Source: Larix sibirica (Eukaryota > Streptophyta > Pinopsida > Pinales > Pinaceae). From it: a stretch of 10,092 nucleotides of DNA. Every line of letters begins with the position of its first letter. Position 1 is the first letter of the stretch. Shown here piece after piece: positions 1-8,400 of the stretch. The notes beneath the pieces are model-generated. The model was not told the origin of the DNA, ran no database searches, and saw nothing but the letters and a program-made list of their open reading frames with translations. The DNA is taken from positions 5,529 through 15,620 of the forward strand of contig NWUY0300068243.1 in NCBI GenBank assembly GCA_004151065.3, given 5' to 3'. Both the position numbers and the translations under genes were made by a program.

Positions 1-642
1 GGCTATGTGGAAGGTAGGAAAATTCTCGATGGCGTTATCCTTTCTGATGAATTCATTCATTCTCTCAAAGTTACCAAAAAAATAGGAATTCTTATCGAGC
101 TAGATATGTCTAAATCCTTTGACAGGATAAATTGGAACTATATCTCAAGCGTTCTGTAGGATTTCGGTTTTCGACAAGATTTAATTGATTGGATTGCTCT
201 TTTATCATCTTCTTTGTTTTCCATCCTTATAAATGGTGCACCAGCAAATCCTTTCTCCCCCTCTAGAGGCATTAGACAGGGAGACCCTCTTTCTCCCTTC
301 CTTTACATCATAATGGCGGAAGGACTAGGAAGAGTTATCAAGGAAGAAATCTAGAATGGCCATCTGACGAGAATCAAATTGTACAGAGATGCCCCAACTT
401 GTTCCCATCAACAGTTTTTTGATGACACCCTGCTAATGAGCCACTCCTCGTACAAAGAAGCTAAAAGCTTCAAAGTTATTTTAAAGTGCTTTGAGAAAGC
501 TTGTGGAGCCTTCATAAATATGGACAAATCTCAGCTCTTCTTTTTCAACACCAACCCCCTCATACAAAGAAGAATCTCGAGATGTTTTGGTCTTTTGATA
601 CATAACCTTCCTTCCAAATATCTTGGAGCCCCACTCATGTAA
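1..642 (+). pseudogene. LINE ORF2 reverse transcriptase domain (broken, partial)
   Basis: In an autonomous LINE this domain copies element RNA into DNA at the nicked target site. Frame 1 reads through the RT fingers and palm with stops at 157-159 and 352-354 and a terminal stop at 640-642. Seen: an N-terminal GYVEGRKILDGVI motif at the edge; motif A LDMSKSFDRINW, with aspartates at 103-105 and 121-123; motif B SRGIRQGDPLSPF, starting at 262; and motif C FFDDTLLM at 415-426, which keeps both catalytic aspartates but has F where LINEs usually have A (FADD). The stretch ends with the SKYLGAPL signature that follows the palm. The stop at 352 falls where families usually have a coding residue before NG, compatible with a CAG to TAG change (inference). 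The start lies outside the window. Identification is firm; activity is excluded by the stops. Confidence 0.92.
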
Positions 643-1260
643 AATTATCTCCACCAATCCAATTAGTAAGACCTTCTAACCCTTCTCAATAATCGACTTT
701 CTAGCTGGACCTTCTTCTCCCTCAACCTTACCAGTAGACTCATCCTTGTCAAGTTAGTGCTCCAATCCATGCCCCTTTATATGTTCTCCATTTTGGCCGC
801 TCCCAAATGTATCATCAAAAGAATTATGAATATCCAAAGGAACTTCCTTTGGGGAAGTAATGAGCACTAAAGGAAATGGGATCCTGTAAAATGGGAGGAA
901 GCCCACTAACCCAAGCTAAAAGGGGGACTTAGGCTCAGAGACCCAGATCTATTAAATCAGGTATTGGGATCAAATCTCTGGTGGAATTGGATAACTCAAA
1001 ATCAGGAACCATGGGCATGTCTCCGGTAATCCAAATATAGCTCCAATTGGAATCAGTAGGACCTCATTCACTTCAACGAAGATATGAACGGATCTATTGT
1101 CTTGAAGGTGGTTTGGACTTAAATCCCAAGTTGTTTCAAAACCACATCTTTTGGAAATTAAAAATGGTAAAAGTGCCCTCTTCTAAGAGGAATTTTGGAA
1201 ACAAACACCCAAGCTACAAAATATTCATATGGACCCTCATCTTGAAGAAGAACTGGAACA
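643..1260 (+). pseudogene. LINE ORF2 thumb/connection region (broken, frameshifted)
   Basis: This stretch joins RT to the zinc-binding domain. Frame 1 continues past stops at 673-678 with typical post-palm LINE motifs: LSSWTFFSLNL, SRLILVKLVLQSMPLYMFS, IQRNFLWGS, KWDPVKWEE, PKLKGGLRLRDP, then DLIHFNEDMNGSI around 1060. After about 1115 the match moves to frame 3 (FQNHIFWKL, about 1135-1160), then to frame 2 from 1163 (NGKSALF, stop at 1184-1186, then KQTPKLQ). The stop at 1184 replaces the tryptophan normally found in LFWEDSW-like text. At least two indels and about seven stops are visible. Known plant LINE proteins carry the same order of motifs here, so this belongs to the same element as the RT domain and is not a separate gene. 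Confidence 0.85.
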
Positions 1261-1867
1261 ATGCCAGATAACTAGATTCCACCATTATTGGAGCGCCAAA
1301 GAGGGGAAAAAAGAGTGGAAAACATGGAAGCCCGTTGAACAATGGCCTATTAAACCTCAAGAGGATATTTGCAAGGAGATAAATGAAGAGCTAAGCAACA
1401 GAAGAATCAAAAACAGGGATGACAATGACAAACTAAGATGGGGATACACACCCAAAGGATGCTTCACCATAAATGAAGGATGTTGCATCTAGGCTGAACA
1501 AGAAAACCTACCAGATGACCCCATTTGTAAAATCATCTGGAAAGGGAACCTTTGGCCCAAGGTAGATACCTTCCTCTGGCTTCTTGTCAAAAAGAGAACC
1601 CTCACATGGGACAACTTGGTAAAAAGGGGATTTATTGGTCCAGCCTACTACCACCTATGTCAATAGGAGGAAGAAAGCATTGAACACCTCTTTAACTCTT
1701 GTACCTTTGTCAACAAGTTCTGGGACAAAGGATCTTCGATCATTAGAACAACACAAAGGGATAGGACTAACATTAACAATTCGCTTCTAAAATGGAAGCA
1801 CTATCATTTTAAGAATCCCCTGCTGGAGAGAATCTGGAACCTATGTCCTCCTTTTCTACTTTGGGAA
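1229..1867 (+). pseudogene. LINE ORF2 zf-RVT zinc-binding domain (two stops)
   Basis: Frame 2 is readable through this stretch with stops at 1490-1492 and 1664-1666. Residues at about 1530-1725 match the plant LINE zf-RVT domain (PF13966): WPKVDTFLWLLVKKR, LTWDNLVKRG, then a decayed CxxC, then IEHLFNSCTF and FWD. The first cysteine of the expected CPLC-like motif is tyrosine (TAC at 1649-1651), one G-to-A step from TGC. The second cysteine (1658-1660) and the H and C of EHLFNSC remain. Upstream (1229-1490) is the hydrophilic spacer these proteins carry between RT and the zinc domain, ending in a WGYTPKGCFTINEG-type motif. The domain is thought to help bind nucleic acid. It runs without a frame change into the RNase H stretch. 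Confidence 0.85.
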
Positions 1868-2815
1868 ATGTGGAAAGAATGGAACATAAGAGTTTTCAAA
1901 TCCCAAACTACAACCAAGGAAGAAATTTGGTGCAGAATCAAGAACGTCATTAAGGAAACTATAGATCCTCAGCAGTGGTCAGATCTAGATAGGAAACTCG
2001 ATGGACAGGAAGCCATAATTTTAAACGCTTGGGAGCTCAACCTAGATGTTGGGAATGATCCTTCTAACACTCTCAGGACGATTATTAAAATCCCCAACAT
2101 TTGGAACCCCCCCACCGCCAACTTTGTTAAGCTCAACTTTGATGGAGACTCTAAAGGAAATCCAAGGCATTCTAGCTATGGAGGAGTATTCAAGGATAGC
2201 AAAGGATATATTCTTAGAATTTTTGCGGGGTATATTGGTATCAGTGGCAATAATGTGGCAGAGTTAGCTACCCTTATGAAAGGAATGAGAATTTCTAAAG
2301 AACATAATTTCAACTGGATAATGGTGGAAGGTGAATCACAGATATTGATCAACATCCTAAGAAAAATCATTCATAGATTAGTTGTCAGCAACCTTAGAAA
2401 CAACTGGAGTCTAGAGGAAGATCTCAGAACTATGGCTAAGCTAGTTGGATACTTCGCTACGCTTATCCCCCTCCACGTAAGACGAGACGCTAATAAAGTG
2501 GTAGACCACCTTACCAATATTAGAACTCAACTAGGCTCCAGAATTATTAATGAGCAGTGCACCAACACTGAGGATGATTCTCTCTTTAACACCTGTCTTT
2601 GGTTAGCTAATGAGAATATGACGACTTTTAAGACTTGCCAGAACAGTCTGCAGCTGGTACCTCAGGAGGAGAATTACAATGTAAGGAATGGCACGGGTAC
2701 GGGGAATGTCACCTCAAACACTGTTGGTAAAGAAGGAAGGGACATGCATCCTCATTCGACCACTCAAGGAAATGAGGAGAATACAGAACATGATAGAGCG
2801 ATCAATGCAGCGTAA
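1868..2815 (+). pseudogene. LINE ORF2 RNase H domain, open 315-codon fragment
   Basis: This is the longest uninterrupted frame in the window. It is an open remnant of ORF2 and not an independent gene: the ATG at 1868 is an internal methionine in the WEMWKEWN-like motif after zf-RVT, in the same frame as the sequence before it. Residues about 84-215 form an RNase H fold of the plant RVT_3 type (PF13456), which degrades RNA in RNA/DNA hybrids. Visible catalytic positions are D92 in LNFDGDSKGN (2141-2143), E132 in NNVAELATL (2261-2263), residue 156 in VEGESQ where families have D (here GAA, 2333-2335), and D213 in ANKVVDHLTN (2504-2506). So three of the four acidic ligands are unchanged and one is D-to-E. 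Residues 216-315 are polar and unrecognised. An automatic gene caller could report this as a protein-coding gene; context argues against that. Confidence 0.87.
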
Positions 2816-3106
2816 TCCATTCTTTAATTTGATTATGGGGAAAGGTGGTATTATATTTAAAAGGAGACACCAAATCCAGGGGAAGTATAATTCCATTATG
2901 AGGAAAATAGGTATGACGGCCTATCAACACAGATCCATAATGGCATGTAACCTAAAAAAGCACAACAGTCGATCAATTCAACGAATCTTTCATTTCTCGG
3001 TTGTTTGTTATTGTTTCAACTCCCTTCACAACCCCTGCGATTACAGTAAGTCGAATATGGTGAGGCCACGTAGTGTCTCACAGTAGGTCGGGATAATGGA
3101 TCGATC
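2816..3106 (+). other. Decayed joint between RNase H and the downstream coding-like block
   Basis: Frame 2, which carries the RNase H before it and the coding-like block after it, has many stops here. Frame 3 is open from 2688 to 3086 and could carry the LINE reading frame after an indel near 2700-2815, but its translation matches nothing I recognise. I therefore do not call it a gene. It is most simply read as worn ORF2 C-terminal sequence, or an untranslated spacer if the following block is a separate ORF. Confidence 0.4.
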
Positions 3107-3955
3107 ATGATGAATCAACTAAAGGCAACATAGGCTACAACATCCTACTCTTCCATGGTCGCTGAGGATATAAAAAGGAAAATTAAGAATAGAGAGAAAG
3201 AAATTTGGATCAATTACCATGCTCACATCCAAAATCATCCTACTGCAGAGTTCGTCTTCTGGGAACCCGACTCGGGATCTACAAGAGGGAGAAATTCTCT
3301 TTTCGACTATACGCTTGTGGCCTTCTGGACCAACAAAATTACCTTCGGGAAAATCCTTATGGATTACACCTTGGAGCACCCACCCGAGACTACGACCAAA
3401 TATATTCTTAAATAACTACAGACAGAGGCGTACATCATCAATGATAACTTGACGAAATTATCCCAACACATTGGAATCGAATTTATCCAGAGAATTCCTC
3501 ATCACGGCTTGGATCATCACACCTCTGCCAAAAGGAAAATAAATCTTAGTGACAACCACCTGGAGGACCAGCAGGATGATTCCTCGAACCCAACTATTAT
3601 GATTTAGGGTAATCCTATCAACCCCTTGGACCCCTGGATCCAGAAACCAGGAAATATCAAGCAATGTGCGAAACACTATGAGTATTCAGCTGTCGTGCAT
3701 TGGGTTATGCGCAACCTCATGGAATCCATGATGAAAGGTGACAAGGAGACAACTAAGGACATTGGTGAATGTCGCATTCCTGCTGACGACCACAAGAATA
3801 CTAACTGGTTAAGGGTGACAAAGATCATAATCATGGCAAACAAACTAGATGAAGATGCCCAAAGTACTGTACTTTCCCCGGGAACCACCAAAGATTCTCC
3901 TATCATTATCATATATGATGCAGCTCCAGTCATGGGCCACACAAGTCTCCTTTAG
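3107..3955 (+). pseudogene. Unrecognised coding-like block downstream of LINE RNase H
   Basis: Frame 2 reads from an ATG pair at 3107-3112 to a stop at 3953-3955, about 283 codons with only three internal stops (3131-3133, 3413-3415, 3605-3607). That is far fewer than expected by chance at this base composition. It is in the same frame as the RNase H domain. The translation is hydrophilic with mixed charges: a basic start (AEDIKRKIKNREKEIW from about residue 18), aromatic patches (FVFWEPDSG, LVAFWTNKITFGKI), and a C-terminal half containing CAKHYEYSAVVHWVMRNL, a later short hydrophobic patch (VTKIIIMAN), and SPIIIIYD near the end. No domain, signal peptide or convincing membrane segment was recognised. 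It sits between RNase H and the 3' UTR-like tail, so it is either a C-terminal extension of ORF2 or an extra ORF of the element. Function unknown. Confidence 0.5.
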
Positions 3956-4234
3956 CATTTATGTTCTTGCGGTCTCTTATTTTTTAGTTAATATGATCTA
4001 TAATTACAGAATCCTCTCTAGTCTTTTTGGACTCCCGACCAATAATTCTGTAAGGACAATTGTTTTCAAGCATAGAAGTATGCAGGTCATCAGGGTTACT
4101 ATCTCTAGAATTTTTGTTCTCAGTCAGAAAAATCATGCTTATTTTTTTCTCTCTCCTAGAGAGAGAAAGACTATGGCTGATAGTATACTTTTTGTAACTA
4201 TATTTTCCAAAGTTTAATACCAAGGCTCCTTTCT
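3956..4234 (+). other. LINE 3' UTR-like tail with a small hairpin
   Basis: This T-rich non-coding stretch lies between the last coding-like stop and the A-run. It ends with TACCAAGGCTCCTTTCTTAT just before the A-run, the style of end seen in plant LINE 3' UTRs. A perfect stem occurs at 4146-4154 and 4160-4168 (TTTCTCTCT / AGAGAGAAA, 5-nt loop). Such 3' stems can be read by LINE RT in some clades; that role is only inferred here. A frame 3 run crossing the region is not supported as coding. Confidence 0.55.
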
Positions 4235-4308
4235 TATTAAAAAAAATTAAGGGAAGTTCCTTCGATCTTCCTATTAAAAAAAATTAAGGGAAGTTCCTGC
4301 GATCTTCC
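4235..4308 (+). repeat. 37-bp tandem direct repeat containing the A-run
   Basis: Two adjacent 37-bp copies, 4235-4271 and 4272-4308, differ at one base (T versus G at unit position 28). Each unit begins TATT, has eight A, then TTAAGGGAAGTTCC and ends CGATCTTCC. The first copy contains the presumed LINE 3' A-run, so this looks like a duplication of the tail-genome junction. Confidence 0.9.
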
Positions 4309-4421
4309 TATGTCTTACAATAATCTAAAGAAGATTGAACCAAGAGCGCATGCCATATGTCAAGTATAATACAAGCATGGATTGAGTTCAAGTCTCAAGG
4401 GATTGTGTTTATGCATAGACC
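4309..4421. other. Spacer with no recognised feature
   Basis: This AT-rich sequence follows the tandem repeat. No ORF, repeat or RNA gene could be supported on either strand. Confidence 0.6.
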
Positions 4422-5050
4422 ATGAGCCCTACTTATCTAACAATAATCTTGGGTCCTTGTAAATCCATATATAGTAACCATAAACAAGAGATAATGTATG
4501 AAGTCAAACAGATCTTGGCTTATGCATATGACAAATCTCAAAACAATGAGGAAGAGATATGGAAAATAAGGGTTATTTCTGCGTTCTTTCCCATCATTGA
4601 AATGGAGGAGGTTAAAGAGAAATAGGTGATGGAATGGACGGAAGGAAAGCACATACAATATTACCACTGCAGTGAAAATCCACATATTTCCTTGCAAGCA
4701 TCATATAATGAGAAAGTAGCTATGATTGTTTCTTCAACGTTTAGAGCTTACTTGCAACCAATTTCTCTTGGATTTGGTTCCAATGATACCAAATCCATGG
4801 CAAGCTTGACCTTCCTTAGAATATTCCAACCACAAGCATGATTACAGGTTTAGGTGCCTTCCTTATTGGTCATGTAACCCTAATAAACATACCGTGCAAG
4901 GTTTGGTTTATTTGTCTTGGACTTTATTTGCATGGGCATGAGTCTCATATGATGAGCATAGGATGGTCAAATCCAACCAAAAAATTGAAGACTCCAAATA
5001 ATAAAGGTTATCATAGAGTAAAAAACTCTCTAACACCATCAACAAAGTAG
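4422..5050 (+). pseudogene. Unrecognised ORF cluster, probably non-functional
   Basis: Frame 3 is open from an ATG at 4422 to a stop at 4839-4841, broken once by a stop at 4623-4625. A frame 2 ORF (ATG at 4838, overlapping that TGA) then runs to 5050. Together they cover about 210 codons. The first piece contains EVKQILAYAYDKSQNNEEEIW and a glutamate/lysine-rich end. The second has GSNDTKSMASLTFLRIFQPQ, and the third is more hydrophobic at its start (IGHVTLINIPCKVWFICLGL). None matches a family I know. It could be the remnant of a transposon gag-like protein or simply chance open frames in low-stop DNA. I see no splice or promoter evidence. Confidence 0.22.
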
Positions 5051-5448
5051 TATAGAGGTTAGGGTAGAGCCAAGGATTCAACCTCCATGCACCATTAGTA
5101 GACAGGCCAATATCACCTAGAGTGCAAGGAGGAAGGTTGAAATTACTAATAAAATTAGGGTAGTCTCCATTAAATCATTAAATAAAATATCTTCACTATT
5201 GGATTTAGATCAATCATTGGAAAAGGTCAATGCATGCACCATGCATGTATTGGTATTAAGGCGATGTTACTTTGTGGCCAAGTGGCTCACTATTCCCCAA
5301 CCATTTCTACTTTAAATCCCAAGGAGGATATTAATATAATGGTGGCACCACCACGAAACAAATATTTTGTACTCCATAGTTTAATCAAGGAATGAGAATG
5401 AGCTTGACACCTTAGTTTGTGTCACTTTCAAGATAATCAGAATTTAAT
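5051..5448. other. Intergenic stretch with paired ATGCATG words
   Basis: No coding frame is supported. At 5230-5238 and 5241-5247 lie two ATGCATG words separated by three bases (CAC), the second inside CATGCATG at 5240-5247, which matches the core of the RY element bound by plant B3 factors. With no gene nearby I do not call it a promoter. A small GGTGG-CA-CCACC palindrome lies at about 5341-5352. Confidence 0.35.
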
Positions 5449-5844
5449 ATGAAACATGAAAAAAGAATTCAAGACAAGGTAGTCATTGATAAAGAATTTA
5501 AGAAATTTCTCACCTTACATATTACTAAATTTAAAAGTGAAAAGAAGTTGCAATGAGAAACATTAGAGCAACTTACTAGCAAGGAATCAATGATAAATAA
5601 AGAAACAATTATCAACCCAATTGAAATAGAGAATTCATCAGATGTAAAAATCTATACCTTGGAGAAAGGAATCAATACATGTCCAACTGACATAAAAAAT
5701 AAGAAAGATGCTTATATTGAAATCTTATCAACCAATAAATCACCAAAAGTATCAAAAGACAAAGGTTCCAAAAACAAGACACAAGATTCACTACGACACC
5801 TTATCGTCATCCTAATAATAAATTTCATTGTGTTATTCAACTAA
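5449..5844 (+). pseudogene. Lysine-rich unrecognised ORF with one stop
   Basis: Frame 1 reads from ATG 5449 to the stop at 5842-5844, 131 codons interrupted by a TGA at 5554-5556; the ATG at 5590 gives an open 84-codon piece. The N-terminal part is basic and polar (MKHEKRIQDKVVIDKEFKKF). The middle is rich in K, N, S and D (STNKSPKVSKDKGSKNK). The last 14 residues are strongly hydrophobic (LIVILIINFIVLFN), which could be a tail anchor or just AT-rich translation. I do not recognise it. It lies alone in AT-rich DNA about 600 bases before the LINE 2 match begins. A chance ORF is the main alternative. Confidence 0.2.
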
Positions 5845-6442
5845 CTAACAAAAAATGAAACCATTATGAAAAAATAAGTGAATATGCTATTATATTGAAG
5901 AGAAGCTAAATTTTTTAATCTTATAATTTCCTAAATCGTAGAAGTTATCACAACACAATTTTACAAAAAATTGAATTACAATGGTCTAACCATTTTACAA
6001 TAGGACAATTATGCTCAACACTTTGTAACTCATATGGTCTCATATTGACAACTATCACAACTTCAAGAAATGAGAATCATAAGAAGGCATTACATGTCAA
6101 AATAAAGATATAAATCGTTTTTCATAAAATGATTTGAAAACAAAGCATCTTTGAAGGGATATAACGTGATGAACATGCATATATGAATAAACATCAAATA
6201 AATTATAATAGTCATAATAATAAACAAAGTGACATATCCTAAGTTATAACCAAAAGACATAACCTAACTAAGGGGCATGACCATTTACCAACATGACTAG
6301 TCAATGTGTATAAGTATGATGTCACATGGCATTACAAATATATAATCATAGCATATATTTTAATGCTTTACTCGATTATATAAGATTTGTTCATATATGG
6401 ATTTCAATGTGTTGTCCTTTGTATGTTAGATATTACTGAGTA
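5845..6442. other. AT-rich region with no recognised gene
   Basis: All frames on both strands are closed at short intervals and no structured repeat was found. The 5' end and 5' UTR of the second LINE may lie here, because its ORF1 match begins at about 6443, but I could not fix a boundary or a target-site duplication. Confidence 0.5.
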
Positions 6443-6833
6443 AATGAAATGATGTTTATTTCAATAGGCTATTTGTTCCTTTGGGCCCAGACTGCATGTT
6501 TTAACCCTCAAATAAAAGTATTAAGGAGGATTTCCATGTGGGTGAAGATCATAGGTTTTCCAATATAAATTTGGTTGAAGGAGGCACTATCTACGATTGC
6601 AAATTCATTTGGTAAAACCGGTGAAATCTATTAATTATATATATATATATATATATATCCATTGTTCATTGCTCGACCGCAAGGTCTTGGTTGAGATGGA
6701 TGTTAGTGAAGTCATCCCTACAAGTCTTGAGATTCAATTCAATGATTCATCGCACACACAAAGATTGGATTACCTAAAGGTTCCATTTCATTTGTACATT
6801 GTCATGCTCACAGACACATGGTGGTTGACTTAG
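6443..6833 (+). pseudogene. LINE ORF1: DUF4283-type domain plus broken zinc knuckle
   Basis: ORF1 of plant LINEs encodes an RNA-binding, gag-like protein. Frame 2 (6443-6631) shows the DUF4283 layout: GYLFLW, then CFNP at about 6497-6508, then MWVKIIGFP, a stop at 6566-6568, IWLKEALSTIANSFGK. A TA microsatellite interrupts. Frame 3 resumes at about 6660 with LDRKVLVEMDVSEVIP, LEIQFND and LDYLKVPF, the usual lead-in to a zinc knuckle. The knuckle is damaged: an extra T after the codon at 6789-6791, TGT at 6793-6795, a 2-base loss before TGT at 6800-6802, His at 6815-6817, and Leu (6830-6832) where the last Cys belongs. At least three frame changes and several stops are present. The N-terminal start was not found. 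Confidence 0.7.
6636..6658. repeat. (TA)n microsatellite inside the ORF1 remnant
   Basis: Alternating TA makes up 23 bases. It sits between the two halves of the DUF4283-type match, where families show a short Asp/Glu-rich segment. It therefore probably expanded after the element died. Confidence 0.95.
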
Positions 6834-7671
6834 TGTAGCCTTTCAAGCCTAAAATATTTGTAAAAGAAATCTTAACACAAAGGATACATCCCAAGAGGTT
6901 TCAAGTCAAGAGCTTGCACCAAAAGTTCAAAGCATTCCTTCAAATTCCCCAGTGGATTATTCTAAGGGGCACTGGATGGTGGTCCAAGTGGAGGACTCCA
7001 ATTCTAAGGAATTTCGTTCTATTGATTCATTGGAGACAATTCTATTACAAAATAGCCTCCCTACTTTGGAAAAGGATCTATCTATGTTAGGGTTTGAATG
7101 TAATCAAACAATGAGCCAAGGTTTGGATCCTATCAGTAAGTACACAATTCTTTATTTTGATAATTCTTCTAAGAATGATTTTATATTTTTAGATTTGGGG
7201 AATAAAGAGGAGGGGCCTTCTGCAATAGAATTGATAGGGATGGGGTTTAAAACTAACTCTTCCTCACAAAGCCCCATTTGGGGAAGGGTCGCATTATTTC
7301 ACTGAGTGGTAAGGAGAATGTAAGTGTCGTTCTTTTAGATGTGATCTAATTCCTCACTTGGAGCTAGTGACTTTGTGTTAGGGGAGTTCCTTCATGATAT
7401 GGCCAAGGAGAAACAAGCACCTATAGGTATCATTTAGGGTCCAAGAAAGGATCTTTAAAGGATATTGATCAAGAGATTATGGGTACCCAAAAAGTTATGA
7501 TCGAATATTTAAGGGATTCAAGAAATTATTAAGTGGGTTACATAAAATATTGTTTAAAACTAGATCAAGAAAGGTGAAATGTGAAATTATGTAAGACAAA
7601 CAAAAATTCTTTCCAGGGGTCCTTAGAGTAGGACAAAACCCCTCTAAGGGTTCAAAATGATCATTCTCTCT
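6834..7671 (+). pseudogene. LINE ORF1 C-terminal region and ORF1/ORF2 junction
   Basis: From 6952 to 7305 frame 1 is open for 117 codons, starting MDYSKGHWMVVQVED, a position and style like the variable linker after the zinc knuckle in plant LINE ORF1. Serine, asparagine and acidic residues dominate, as in such linkers. Further on, at about 7439-7530, a translated GSLKDIDQEIMGTQKVM segment resembles the basic ORF1 tail, broken by stops. Between about 7535 and 7671 no clear coding match is visible and the endonuclease begins after it. A small stem of 8-bp arms lies at 7621-7628 and 7642-7649. Identification rests on position between two firmer domains, since the residues themselves are not diagnostic. 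Confidence 0.45.
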
Positions 7672-8400
7672 TTAAATTAGTAAGGTATAGGCTATCCCTT
7701 TAAAAGACTCACCAATTATCAACTAGTTGTGCTCCACAATCATGATATAATGATTTTATAAGAAACAATGGGGGCCAATGGCAAGTTCATTGTTAAATTA
7801 GGTAGATTGTCAAGAAAGTGGGATTTTATGGTTGTAGATTCTTAAGAAAGTGAGATTTTATGGTTGTAGATGCCATAACAAACTCTAGGGTGTTAATTAT
7901 GGGTTGGAGGAAAAGTATTACTTAATATTGTTTCTTTTGGCTCAAGACTTTGGACAAAATTTATGGTTAAGGAAAAACTTGGGACAAAGGAACTCATAAA
8001 TGTTTATGGGCCTTATGTTAACATGCAAGAATTATGGGAAAAAAAAATTGCTCGGGGTTTTCTTAGGTATGAATGAATTAATCTTGGTGGATATTTAAAA
8101 TGAACTCTTGGCAATGCAAAGGTGTTGGAAAGTACTTCTAGGTTGGATATGTTGGTTGACTTTATCAAATTTAAAACTAAAGGGGCAAGACTCATGGATC
8201 TAGAACCTATCAAACTCACCTAGAAAAAAATAGAATGGATGAGGTTGTGATCTCAATGAGGATATATAGGTATTTGATTTATGACACCAATAAATGAATT
8301 TGCAAGGGTTGCACCATGGGTGGAATCATATGGAGGATCTACCCATTCCCATAGTCTCATGCAGTTGAAAAATCAAGGTAATAAACCCTCAAGTCCATCA
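7672..8400 (+). pseudogene. LINE ORF2 APE-type endonuclease (broken)
   Basis: In a live element this domain nicks the target DNA to prime reverse transcription. Frame 1 from 7672 gives a decayed WNxRGLG-like start (GIGYPFKRL at 7684-7710), then HDIMIL-stop-ET at 7741-7767: the catalytic Glu (7762-7764) is kept but the Gln before it is TAA (7759-7761), one step from CAA. LINVYGPYVN lies at 7993-8022 and ELWEKKI after it. The GGDLN motif is GGYLK (8086-8100), so both the Asp and the Asn are lost, and a stop follows. LMDLEPIKLT (about 8191-8220) precedes a shift to frame 3 with an RLDRFL-like motif now RIYRYL (8259-8276). Frame 1 returns at 8281 with WVESYGGSTHSHSLMQL, matching the SDH region with Asp changed to Thr (8341-8343). 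The domain is clearly dead. Confidence 0.78.
7808..7871 (+). repeat. 32-bp tandem duplication inside the endonuclease
   Basis: Copies 7808-7839 and 7840-7871 agree at 29 of 32 positions by eye, sharing AAGAAAGTG and then ATTTTATGGTTGTAGAT. The unit encodes the RKWDFMVVD-like segment once in frame. The second copy shifts the frame because 32 is not a multiple of three. Confidence 0.92.

Larger units (their letters stand above)
1..4246 (+). mobile_element. Degenerate plant LINE (L1-type), 3' portion
   Basis: This is a non-LTR retrotransposon remnant entering from the left edge, so ORF1, the endonuclease and the first RT residues are outside the window. Seen in order are reverse transcriptase, the connection region, a zf-RVT zinc-binding domain, RNase H, a further coding-like block, and a non-coding tail ending in a run of eight A at 4239-4246. 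All are on the + strand. RT plus zf-RVT plus RNase H in this order is typical of plant L1-type LINE ORF2. The reading frame starts in frame 1, passes briefly through frame 3 and stays in frame 2 from about 1163, with many stops. It is a dead copy. The 3' boundary is inferred from the A-run, and no clear target-site duplication can be assigned because the 5' end is missing. Confidence 0.88.

Noticed and set aside
2688-3086. Frame 3 132-codon ORF after the RNase H domain
   Set aside because: It overlaps the RNase H frame for over 120 bases and has no recognised motif. It might be ORF2 after a frameshift, but I could not support that, so it is only mentioned under the decayed joint.
3119-3379. 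Reverse-strand ORF opposite the coding-like block
   Set aside because: It is a shadow of the + strand frame, and all recognised LINE domains are on the + strand.
3849-4217. Frame 3 open stretch of 122 codons overlapping the end of the LINE 1 coding-like block
   Set aside because: It overlaps the better-supported frame 2 block and then runs into the T-rich 3' UTR-like tail, with no recognisable motif.
5230-5247. RY-like CATGCATG motif as a seed-type promoter element
   Set aside because: The word is short and self-complementary, so it arises often by chance, and no gene start lies downstream.
157-8103. C-to-T (methylation-driven) decay as the cause of most stops and lost residues
   Set aside because: Some lesions fit (stop at 7759-7761, Cys to Tyr at 1649-1651), but others need transversions (Asp to Tyr at 8092-8094) and many ancestral codons are uncertain, so no pattern can be claimed without a family consensus.
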